Of a stretch of 64,000 bases of DNA, positions 47,301-59,300 are shown piece after piece (positions within the stretch are counted from its first letter, which is position 1; each line of letters starts with the position of its first letter). Source of the DNA: Toxoplasma gondii ME49 (Eukaryota > Apicomplexa > Conoidasida > Eucoccidiorida > Sarcocystidae); NCBI RefSeq assembly GCF_000006565.2, contig NC_031478.1, positions 789,874-853,873 on the forward strand, given 5' to 3'. The notes beneath the pieces are model-generated. The model was not told the DNA's origin. It searched no databases and saw only the letters and a list, made by a program, of their open reading frames with translations. The translations under genes and the position numbers were made by a program.

Positions 47301-49456
47301 CGACTACTTGCTCTCTACAAGAAACCGCGAAAACGACATCTCGGAGACACAGAATGCAGGAGCGAGACCTGAGTCGCATTCGGCCTCCCTCACGTCTCCA
47401 CCGTCCTTGCCGTTGCGCTTTCTCGACTTCTTCTCGAGACCTGCGGACCAACACCCCACCTCAGGACTGGGGCGGAAAGACCGCGAGTCAGACTCAGGAG
47501 GCGAGAGAGGAGACACAGGTCGCATCGGACTCGCAGCCAGTTGCGAAGAAGCGAAGCAGAAAGCAGCGTGGTGGGAAGTCGAAGAACTCGAAGAAGAGTT
47601 GATAGAGGCCGCAAACAATGATGGTGTCGCTGGCGAGCTGAAGTCAGGAACGTTCATCGCCCTCCGAACGTCGTGCGTTGGAACGCTCAGATCCTTCTTG
47701 GAGGTGAGATACACGTGACCGCGTTTCGGCTTGCTCCGTTCTCACGATGGGGAAGGGAGGGGGGATTCTGAGTTGTCTCTCTAAGTGAACCTCTTTGTTC
47801 AGAACGCCTTTTGCTCCATGTCCCTGTTCGCGGCTCTCTTTCTCTCTGGTCGTTGGTCGCAGGCTGCGTTGCTCTCGAGTTCCGCATCTCTGTTCCCTTC
47901 CGCCTTCGCGTTCTTTCATCCTTTCTCGGTCGCTGTCTCGGCCCGTGGTTGCCCCCCTCGCTTCGTGTTCCACCCTCGTTTTTTGCATGTGGATCTTTCT
48001 TTCTTCTTCCCGTCTGCCCTTCTCGTTCTCGCCCCTCCCCCCCTGTCGTTGCCTCGCTGTTCTATCTTCACCCCACCGCAGCGCGCCGCCTTCGCCAGTT
48101 CGCTACCGGGTCAAACTCTCCGAGACGGTTTGTGTGCTGAAGGCTCGACTCCGTGTGTTCGCTGGGAGTTCATTTGTAAGCAAACGCTAAGAGTGTCATG
48201 AAACGCGAGATTTCCCGCCCCAGTCGATACGGCGCCTGGCTCTGCGGCGCTCCTTTTCTCCTCGATCATCGCCTTTTCTCCTGTGCGTCATCTCTGTTTC
48301 TGTCTCCTGCCAACGGCCCTCAGCCCCCGTTTCGCTCTCTGGGGTGTCTCCTCATTGCTCTTCGCGTCTTACCTTGTTCTCCCTCGTTCTGGTTCCCTCG
48401 GTGCGTCCGTGACATTGCTTCCCCCCTCTGCTGTGTTGATCATGTCCGACGCTCGCTGTGCTGGCTTGTGTCTGGGCGACGGAGGCATGCGGCAGTTTGA
48501 TGCTTTTCCTCTCGCGGGTGTCGCGTCTTCTCCACCTTGTTCAGGCGAGTCTGCGAAACCCAGCGTCCTCGAAAAGCCGCGCCAAAGTTCCCTTCTTCGA
48601 GGCTGCAGACTTAGTTAGCCGGCAGCTCGCTGTCGTCTGGCTCGTCGCATGCACAGTGTGCATCGTCTTCGTGATCCTCTGGTGAGCCTCCACGAAAACC
48701 AAAGTCCCAACCGAAGCGCGTCTCTCGTTCTTGTGCCTCGGTCGCTTTCCCTCTCGATCTAGCTCGCGGTCGACCTCGCGGTTTCACATCCTCTTCACTG
48801 CGTCTACTTCCCTTTCTCGTCTGTCTGTCTCTTTTCGTCTCGATAGTTCTCTCGTCTTCCGGTTGTCGGACTCTCCGTCTTCGCCTCCATCGCTCTCTGT
48901 GTGGAGCTCTTCGGCGGCCCTCTTCCCGCACCGATTCCAGTGTATACGCCCGTTTCACTTTCTGGCACAAGCTCCCGTGAAGACACCTGTCTCAACGCAG
49001 TTAATAGAACTGAGGACGCTGCTGGTTTCATGGCCAGCGACTCCACAGCTGTCCACCCCACAGCCTCTGGAGGTGGATCCGCGTAGCGCTCGCATGCAGT
49101 CTGTCTCTCCTGGGTCGTCTCGCCTGTTCCAGGGACGTGATCGCGCGCACAGGTGACGAGGTCGTACCTCTCGGCCTCCGCATCGCTCGCTGGCAGCTTC
49201 CCATCAACGTCACCTTCTGCATGCTCATGGCCAGTGAGGCTTCTCGCAAACTCACACACAAGAGCTTGACAAGACGGCGAAAGACAAATTAACCCAGAGG
49301 AAGTTGACACCTCATGCGCCACTCACCCGCATCCTCTTCGACGACATATACAGCATCCGCGATGCACCGCGAATACCGCAACCACAAAGATGGAGCTACA
49401 CACAGACGCGTATAGATGTCGAAACATCTACAGCCTTTTTATATCTACTATTATAT

Positions 49457-49490
<34 letters not shown>

Positions 49491-52400
49491 CTCTTCTCAT
49501 ATATATATATATATATATGAATTTTTATGAAAATAGGTAGAGGCGCGGTATACATACATACACGCATGCATTCCTTTATACATGCATGCATTTACTATTA
49601 AGGCAGATGCGTGAGTCGCGCCCGGTATTTCGAGCTTCATTTGTCAGGAAATGTAGACGCGTTCGCCAGGCGTTGCTGTGTATTTTAAAACCGCTGCATG
49701 CAGTCCCGCGGATCCTCGGAGAACTGACGGACATCTGGGGGAATGCCCGGCTTCAGTCTTTGTTTCAGGTGCGTCCTCCTTGTTCATCAACAGACTCACC
49801 TGTTAAGAGAATTCCCCGTGGTTGTTTCTGTCTTCCCCGTCGTTCGCGGTCCTCTTTCCTCTCGTGAAGGTCCCGTTAACTGTAGCCTCGCTTCTCAGTC
49901 CAGTCGCTTGTTGCTTCGCTCTTGTCTCTCCTTGTGCCACTCTGCGTTTGACTCTTCGTGTGTGTTTCTGTCTCCTCCATCTGTGCTCTGTCTCCTTCTC
50001 CTTTTTTGTTGTCGCTGTCGCCTCCACGTCTTCGCTCTGCCTCTTCGAATCCTTGTCGATCGCCTGCACCTTCTCGCCTTCACTGGCTCTTGTTCGCGAC
50101 CTTCCTCCTTCTCTTCGCTGCGCGCGTTCAGGAGGCGCATTACCGGGCGCGCAAGGATGCCTGCGTGGACGTGGAAGGCGAAGGCCGCGTCTGTCGTTCG
50201 ATTTCTTCCTCTTCTTGGACGACGGATGACTCCTCTGCTGCTTCGTCGGTCTCGTCCACCGTCTCTGTCTCCAATGTCCCCATCAGCAAACAAATCAAGG
50301 AACTGATCTACATCTTCAAAAGGGTATACTGTCCCTCCCATTGTGGGACTCCTACATGTCTATGAGCTTATTTTTAGATGTGGAATTCCATAGGTTCCGC
50401 AACACACTCATATATCTCTATATATACGCTTCTTGCGATCTGAACAACTGGATGTAAAATACGCGTGTACGTCTCGGTACAGCAACACAGGGATCCCAGC
50501 ACAGATTCACCGACTTTCATGTACGCCTGGGCGTTGATGCACATGACATAAGGATCCACATAAATATATTTATATTTATTTATTTATATTTTTATTTATT
50601 TATTTATATTTATATTTATATATGTAGATGCACACTGTCGAGTCCACGAGTGTGTACATCTGCGGAATCTGTTAAAAGAGTTTGACCGTGTTTGTGTTTC
50701 GGTTTCGCTTTCAACTGTGGGGCATTCCTCATTTGCCCGGCTGTTGGCCATCGTCTCTTTGAGCTGTTTCTTGTCGGTGCATCATCACCTTCTTTGCTGG
50801 AAGCTTTTTCCTCTCCACTCTCAGGGTCTGGACGGCTCTTCGAATCTGCTGCACACCATGAACAGCACGACGGTTCTCTGTTTCGTCGACAAAGATGGAA
50901 TTCTGGTCGACGCGTGCCGGACGCTCCAAGAGGTCGCTGTAGGCGCGTCGAGCACGGTGCATGTACCTGCGCCTGAAGCCGCTCGCGAGGCCTCAGGCCT
51001 GCCGGGATCTCCTCCCCTCCACCTCGCGGGTGGGGGGCAGTCTGGGACCCTCGGCACTCGTGAGGAAGAGGGAGAAGAAGAGCAGGAGCACGAGCAGAGC
51101 GACGACGAGCATGAGTCTGGACAGGGCGCGCCAGACGAGACCGCGCGACCGGACCGCGAGCAGGAAGAAGGTGGACGGGAGGATCCGAACGAACACGATG
51201 AGCACGATGAGCGCGAGGAGGGAGACGAAAGAGGCGACCATCTGCACTCGCCGTCGCTGTTTTTCGCCAACCCAGAAGACGAGTGCGTCGATGGCGGATT
51301 CTACAGTTTTCTCCCAGTAGGCGAGCATGCGGCGCCTTTCACTCTGGGCCGAAAGCCTAAGAGCACACGCATGCGGAGCACAACCACAGGGCCAGGCGCT
51401 GCGCGAGCTGCAGACGCTCGAGCGAAGGCGATGAAGCGACAGGAGAGAGAAGGCGAAGAGAGAGAAGAACCGACGCGAGTCTCTGTCTGGCGGTCAAAAG
51501 ACTTCGAACCGAGCGATGAGCGCTGCGACCAACTGAGGCGTGAGAGAGACAGCGTTCACTCCAAAAAAGACGACGGTTCTGGGATGACTCGGGAGTTGCC
51601 GTCGTCAATCCCTGCGACAGACACAGAAGCTGGTCAGCGGGAAAAATCTGGCGCATGCGTGGACAGCGCACATGCAGAGGCAAGTGAGAGAAGCCGGGAG
51701 TTGCCGGAGGAGCGACTTGAAACGGAAGAAGCAAACGCACTTCCGAGAGAGGCAAGAAACAAGCGTTCGTTTTTATCGTTCACCGCAACGCGGCCGTCTG
51801 AGCAAAGTCGGCAGCTCCTTGAGCCACTGGGCGCGCCTCGGCGCCTGCCCACCGAAGAGGAGGAATTTCAAGAGTCCGCGATGCAGTCGCGCGACGAGTC
51901 ACCGGCTTCGTCGCCTGCACGACTTCCCTCCTCCCTCGCCTCCTCAGTCGCCTCGTTTCTTCCTTCCCTCCAGCGCAGTCGGGCAGCGACGCAAAAAAGA
52001 AGCAGAGAGGCCGGAAGAGCAGACGAGAGAGACGCTTTGAGAGAAAGGCGAGAAGGTGCAGACGGAAGAGCTCACGGCCCAGAGGGAGAAGAAGATGCGC
52101 GGCAGACGAGTGGGGACAGCGAGACAGAGGAGAGACGCGGAGACGCAGAATGGGGCGTCTCCGCTGTCGATGCCGAACGCTTTGTTCAGTCGGACCTCAG
52201 CGAGGAACATGATGAGGAAGGCGACGAAAGAGGTGAAGAACGCAGAAGCGAGGAGGCGAGACGCGAGGACCGGGAAGAGGAAGAGCGCAGGGTCGAGGAG
52301 GAGCGAAGAGCCGACGAAGCACACGGCCTACGGGAAGAGGAAGAAGACTATACACGCGAGCGACATGCGCAAGACAGCCAAGTCTTGTTGAGGCCTGTAA

Positions 52401-52647
52401 CCGAGTTCAGAAAAGTTGTTCTCGACCTCATGAACGACGATGAATGCGTGGTTGGCCTGCGCTTCGAAAATGTAAGCTGTCGACTTCTCCACTTCTCGTT
52501 GTTTCTCATTCTCTTGGGTGCTAGAACGCCGCTGTGCACCACATGTCTCTGGCTTTTTCTTGGTTGTGCTGCAGTTGTTTTACGGATCTTCTACCCTGTG
52601 CATCTGTGACCGGAATGTGCAGGCGCGCTCCGACGCATCTATTTGAG

Positions 52648-52690
<43 letters not shown>

Positions 52691-53116
52691 GTATAAGTGC
52701 TGATACAGGCATGTAGAGCTCGATTCACACCCGAACACAGAAGCATCTAGACTCGTGTATATTATGCATATGTACATATATTGTTTATATCTGTATTAAG
52801 CTACATGCGTGTGCAAGCACACGACATGTATATATATATATATATATTGCCTCTCTGAGTCATGTGTGTAGGAGTGTCGGAAGGGATTTCATGGCCAGGA
52901 ACGCGAACATGAAATGCTTTTTCATTGGTCGCATGCATCGTGCATTCCCACAGGATTCTTGGATCGAGTACAGCACTCAGCTGAAGGCTCTCGCACTCGC
53001 CATGGCCCTGACGCAGCTCCCTCGCACTCCGCGACAGAGGTGAATGGAGAGTCTGGCTCGCCACTACGATTTCTTGAATGCAACGCCACACATCTACTTT
53101 CACATATATATATATA

Positions 53117-53167
<51 letters not shown>

Positions 53168-53282
53168 GTATGTGTTCTCTGATGCGTGTACATGAAAAGC
53201 GTTGGCATGATTTATCTACCTCTCTATCTCTCTATATCTATGTATGTGTACACTTTTAGACGCGCGCATATGTGTATAAGCA

Positions 53283-53339
<57 letters not shown>

Positions 53340-56300
53340 TTGCATGTCCGTGTTTTACCTGCATGTGCGCCTTTGAGTTTGCGAACGTTTGTAGTCTTGT
53401 CACGTCGCTGGACTGCAATTGCGCAAGGGAGCGAGCGTTGATTCCGGTGTAGCTTTTTCGCTATCTTAGAGACAGTTGCGAGTCTGTTGACTCTTGAGCG
53501 AGATCGCTGAGTCTCACATCCACGACGGCACGCGGGTGAGCACCGTGTGAGACGCGAGGTTTCTGACAGAGCTGAAACAGAGCGAGAAGAAGTTCCACCT
53601 TTCCGAAAAAGCAAGAGGCTGCTGAGCAGTTGAACTCTTTTCGTGTTTGTGGCCGCAGCCTCGCCGATCCGAGTTGGCTTTTTTCCCTCTACGTTCAAGA
53701 CGTCTTTCTGCCTCATCCTGATCGCCAAGGTCCGTCCCTCTTCTCTCGCAGCTAGTGTGCGAAAGGGCCTTTGAGTTGTGCAAAAGCCTGTTTGAGATGC
53801 GCTTCTGTTTCGCATTCGTTTCCGTCGACATCTTCCAGTCGACCACATGCGTGCGCGTTCCCCCAGATGTTCACGGTTTGCTTTTATTTTTGCTTTTGCG
53901 GTCCTTCTTTGTTGTGTTGTTTGCACTATTCTTCACTCTCCACAGCGGTTCAGTGTTTCTCTTGTGTTCCCGCTCGACCGTCTGCTTAGTCATGTCGGTT
54001 CGTCTTCGTTCGCCTTCGTGAATCTCCTGTGTCTCCGCATCCTCTCGCTTGTTTCTTCGCTCATGTTCTCCTCCCTTGAGAGAGCGCGCGCAAAAAGCAG
54101 CCGTCTGCGTACGATTCGATGCCGACCTCCCTCGCGTCTGCGTACCCTCCATTCCCTGTGTTGTCGACCGTCTAGCTGCATGCTGTATTTTTCGCGGATT
54201 CTGCGAGTCTGCCACACTGATTTCTCGCTCCTTCTGTGTCTTCTTTTCCTCGCATCCTGGATTTTCTCCGACGCGTAGCGGCTCATGAAGAACTCCTCGA
54301 CTGTCAGTGCAGCCTGGCGAAGATCGTGGGGTGCTCCGATACGTTTCTGCGAAACTTCCTTCCGCTCAGGTGTGACACTGTTCATCATTCTTCTCGGATT
54401 TCCTTCGTCGCTTCCCAATCCTCATGCTTCCCTGTTCCCCGCAAACATGCTTCCACTTGCCTCTGCGTATTTGTGCTTGTGCTGCGGAGGGGAGAGACGC
54501 CGAGAGGTCACGCCCAAAAAGATCAGAAACCGAGACATGCGCATGCGCGCAACTGTCCAGACCGTCTCTTCTCCTGTCCTCCCCGCCGCTGTTCTCGCAT
54601 GCTTCCTCCCTGCTCCTCTTCCGTTTATTCTCCGTTGCGGATTCAACTGCTGGTGTGCTAGCCGAGCGTCGAAAAGATGGTCGTCTCACGGACCCGCGTG
54701 ACGTGATGTAGAAAAAAGCTTATGCACCTGCTTTGGAATCTGTCTTGGCGTAGCTTTTTGTGTTACTCTCTCGACAGCGCCTTTCGAGTTCCCCGCGTCC
54801 TCCGCAATGTTCTAGCCTCTCGCTGTCTTCTCTGTGGCTTGGTCTTTGCTCCAGATTCATCCTGGCTGTCGCGGCGTCGCTGCCCCCGCGCCACTCCGCA
54901 TCGCTGAACTCGCGTCCGGCGTCTTGCTCCCGTCTTCCGCGTCTCTCCGCGAGCCGCGCGGCCAGTCCTCGACAAAGACGAGGAAGCGAGGACCGAAGAC
55001 GGCAGGCTCCAGAAGGAGACAGTGACCCAGACGCCACGGAGGAGGCGGCAAACGCGACGGGAACAGCAGTGGAGGCGGAGGGAGGAGACAGACAGGAAGA
55101 AGGAGCAGAGGGCGGCGACGAAGACGACGGATACGGGGACGAAGAGGACGAAGGAAGCGACGTTGAGAGGGCGCGGGATGCGAGCGCAGCGAGGCGAGAA
55201 CGTTGGGGGCAAGACGTGGATGTTTCGGACGGCGAAACGAGAGACGACGAGAACGCGCGACGGCTGGGAGTGAATGGAGAGAATAAACACACACGTGCCT
55301 TCACTCTCAGGCGAGTGAGATGGGCAGATGCATGTGGAGTTTTGAAAAAAGAAGCGAAAGGCAACAGGAAAACGCACTGCAAGGCGGCGACAGAGCCCGA
55401 TAAAGAAACGCCATCCGCCCCCAACTGCGATCGTTCATTTGCGCTCCAGCGTAAGTGCTCGATGGAACAGGAAGATCCTTCCTTTTCAGCTCAGGTACAG
55501 GTATCAAAAGGCCATTGCTTTTTTGCCTGTGTTCCGCTCCTTCGCCATCTCCCTTCTCTCCTCACTCTCGCGTCTTCATACTTGCGGAAGTCTCTCGTTC
55601 TCACTGTCCCCCTGTTAGGCTAAGCGTTGTTTCACAAACTCCGTCTCGTGTCGCTTCTCATCGCGGCCAATGCCCGCAGTCCTTTCGCTTGCGGTTTCCC
55701 TTTCTTTCTCACATTTTCTCTTTTCCCTTTTCTCCCTCTTTCTCTGTCTCTCTTTCTCCCTTTCTTCTCTCTCGCTCGTGTTCTTTCCAGATTCGATGTC
55801 TTCCTCTCTGCAAGGGAAAACTTCTGTGGCGACGGCTGCTTCGCTGCGTTCGCAGAGGGCGAAGCGCGTGAGTTCTGTGACTCGCGTGAGGGTAGAGATC
55901 GAGGTGGATGCACCTGGTGAAGTGCAAATGTGTGTGTGTGTGTGTGTGTGTGTGGTTCAGGTGACACCAGCGAAGCGGCGGAAGAACGCGGAGTTTTCAC
56001 TCCGTTTTTCCGAGTGTTTGTCAGCCACAGGAGTCGGCCTCGTGCCTGTCTGCGGTCGTCCTTTTCCCCTTCGGACGACAGCGGGAGGGAACGAGAGGCG
56101 AGGCCTCGAAAGCTCGGGGAACAGGACAGTGGCATGGAGCAGACGCGACAGGGAGGCGAACGAACCGACACAGATCCGGAAGACACAGAGCGCGACGAAA
56201 GAGACGGGAGAGAAGACACAGACCGCGAAGACGAAGAGGGGAAATGGAGGCGAGAGAGTGCAGATGAGCAGACGAGGGAGGCGCGACAGGAGAGACGAGA

Positions 56301-59300
56301 GGGACGTGTGGAGAGAGAGGCTTTGGAAAGCGACCACGAGGAGAGTGAAGTCCTTCGAGAAAGTCCAGGAGGTCGAGCGAGTGACGGAGACGCTCTCATG
56401 CTCTGGGTGGTCCGCGACATCGCCAGCAATGTCGCACACCTTTTCGTCAAAGTAGGCGACACAACAAAGCGAACCGGCAGAGCACTCCTGGCGCCTGAAC
56501 CGCGAGACCGAGACCTGGGAGAAAGCGCGGAGTCCATAGAGGTGAAGCGAATGTAGAAATACTCGGGATCGCATGCTGAGCAAGAGCAGACACAATCCAC
56601 GAGGTTGGGGGGGGGGGACGGACGGACGCCGGAAGAAGTGCAAATGGAGGACGAAATTATCTCAATTGTTGTGAGGTTTCTTGCGCTTCTCGATGTCTCG
56701 GCTTTTAGGGCGTCCCCGCGCTGCTTCTCCCTCGAGTGAAGTTCTATCTTGATGGCCAGCAACTTCTCCCCTTTGATGCCGGCGCTGCCCACTCCCTCCT
56801 CGAACTGAACAATCAGTGGCTATCGACAGGTAGAGAGCTTCAGAGCGGCAGAAAGCCGGGAGTGGGGAACGTAGCAGTGAAGGGGGCTCAAACTTGCGTG
56901 CACTTTGATTCTCGACTTGCGCGTTTTCACTGAACCTCTTGCTTTCATCTGTCTCACTGGGCCACCGCCCGCTGCTGCGCGGAGATAGCCTTGTGTGCGA
57001 GAGGCGGGGCGTCTTTCTCGTTCTTTCTCTCGCTTCAGTGCGTTTCCTTTCTTGCTGGCTCTCTCAGTCGCGTATTCGCTGTCTCGACCTTTCTCTTTCT
57101 CCCTCTTGTTTTCTCTCGTTCCATCTGTGCACCTTTCATCCCTGTCGGGGTCGATCTGTTCTTCCATCGCTGTCGGCATTTTTCGCGCCTTCTTCCTTGT
57201 TCCTTTCTCGCCTGTTTCATCTAGTGTTTGACGCGATTTTGGAGTTCTCTGCAGGCCTCGACGCCGTCGCGTTTGGGTACAGACCTTTGCAGCTTGACCA
57301 GGAGGACGCCCTCCTCTCTCTGCTGCACGAGAGGTCACTGTTTTCTCTCTGTACCCCACCAGTGGTGTCTCCGACACCCTCGGCGCCGGACCCTCATGCA
57401 AGCCGTCACCTCCCAGACGACGAACGAGAAGAAAACGACACTCTTCGCTGCACGCGAGACCGCGTTCCGCATCCGAACAAGAGGCGAAAATTCGAGTTTC
57501 GCCTCTCTCCGGCGTCTGTCACACCTCAAACCACAGACGAAGAACGAGACGCAGAAGATCGCGAGGCCAGAGACGCAGATGAAAGACAATCAGAAGAAAG
57601 AGGAGACGGCAGAGAAGACGAGAGAGACGCTAGAGAAGACGAAGGGATTTGTAGTCGAGAACGATGGATTTCTGTCCCTTGTCATGTTGGAGAGATTAGC
57701 GCGATGGAGACGGTTGCCCCGGTGCCGCGTGTATCCTTCGTCGAAGCGTCGAGTCTTCTTCGTTACGCCCGGCGGCGCGAACGTCGACTCCTTATGCGAC
57801 GGAACTTGCGACGAGAAATCGGCCCGAGGGGCGAGACCCAAAGAGAAACAGTGCAAGAGGAGACAAGCCGGCGACGGGTGTGGGGACAAGTTCAGCAAAA
57901 GGCCGAGCAAGAGAGTGCGAAAGAGCCTCACGAGACGCCGCGGTCGTCCGCGCATTTGAAGGCTGGCGAGAAGCATGCTGCGCTGAGAGAGGCAGAACAC
58001 ACGCTCGAGGGAAACTTGAGAGAAATCCAGGAAGGCAGAGACGGCAGAGACGTTGCTCAGGGGAGCGAACCTGCGTTTCTGGAAGAACGAGAGTGGCGAG
58101 GAGAGACAGCCAGAGAGGTGCATCGAATGGATCATCGCGGGTGTCGCAATTCGGAACCGCCGACGGAGAGTGACAGTGTCTCTCTCCTGACGAATGAAAC
58201 GTGGTTCCTTCACGGGACTCGGGAGAAAACAGAAGCGACAAACTCCTTACAGCATGCGGAGGACGCCGAGCGCCAAGGGGACGAGCTCCCCGCTTTCTGT
58301 CTCTCTCTGAACGAAGACGCAGGCGGCGAACTGCTGCGGCGGCTGCAGAGTCACTTGATCTTGTTGGGCATGGGAGCGAGCAAGCAACTGTGTGCCAAGG
58401 AAGTCGCCGCGCGGATTCAAGATCTGCACGAGGTAGGATTGGGCCGAAAGAGGAGTGACGGGGGACGAATGACTTTGAAAGAACCGCGCGCTCCGCAGTC
58501 CTGCAGGGACCTCTGAAAACACAAGAGAGACGTAGGCGCTGCGGGCTGACACCTGAGGAGGCACACCAGAAACGATGAATGCGGCGTCGGTAAACAAAGT
58601 CCTTCCCAGAGCATCTGCACTTGTGTAGGAACGCGCCGTGCACGGCTCATGGTGGATGTCTTGTTCAGTTTCGAAGTTTGACTCGTGCTTCCTCCGTAGT
58701 CACTTCTGCGTCGGATGCCGCGACACAACCGGGGGAAGGGGAGGGGGAGGGGGGGTGGGGGAGGGGTGGGGGAGAGACAGAACAGGAGGTGAAGTTGAGA
58801 GACCGGTGGCGCTAGAGAAACTTTGAGGCAGCTACCGGCATGAACCTGGGAGGAGACAAAGGCACTGGGGAGAAGGTGGGCGAAGCAAAAGAGACACGAA
58901 GAAAAACCAGTGGCTTTCGAACCTTGCGACTCAAGGTTGACCAGGTGAGGGATCCAGGAAGACAAGGAAAACCGCTTTCAACCGATTCGTGGACGGCGAA
59001 ACACCGACAGCAACACTCTGTTGCAACCTGCTTCGTCTGCGTGGACTTTCTCTTGACTTCAGGCAGGAATTCGATTCGTGTTTTTCTCGTCTCAAGACGA
59101 AAAGAGAACTCGAGCTCTCGGCGCTGCGTTCGGCCTCGAAACTGGATGGAACTGCATCATCTCGCTTCAGCCGACTTCAGGGTCCGTCGTCGTTGTTGAA
59201 GTCCATTCCTTACACTTTCCTGTCTGGCGTCCTTTTCACTTCTTTACTTCTTCCGTCTCGCGCCTGTCTCTGTGGCATGCAGCATCCGTTTCGTTTTCCT

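Larger units (their letters stand above)
52954..58432 (+). other. TMEM94-like exons 10-17: nucleotide-binding-like domain with acidic inserts
   Basis: Conserved pieces are DSWIEYSTQLKALALAMAL, CQCSLAKIVGCSDTFLRNF, VVRDIASNVAHLFVK, then across an intron GVPALLLPRVKFYLDG, LELNNQWLSTG, LDAVAFGYRPL and LILLGMGASKQLCAKEVAAR. These follow the order of the N domain of TMEM94 and P-type pumps. Exons 13, 15 and 17 hold Asp/Glu/Arg-rich spacers. The exon 13 donor has an alternative at 55450 (GTAAGT) that would lead to a different frame. Confidence 0.75.

Noticed and set aside
45079..47703. Independent SR-type splicing factor gene
   Set aside because: The RS/RE region is in one frame with P-type ATPase A-domain motifs at both ends and matches neighbouring exon phases, so it is an insertion.
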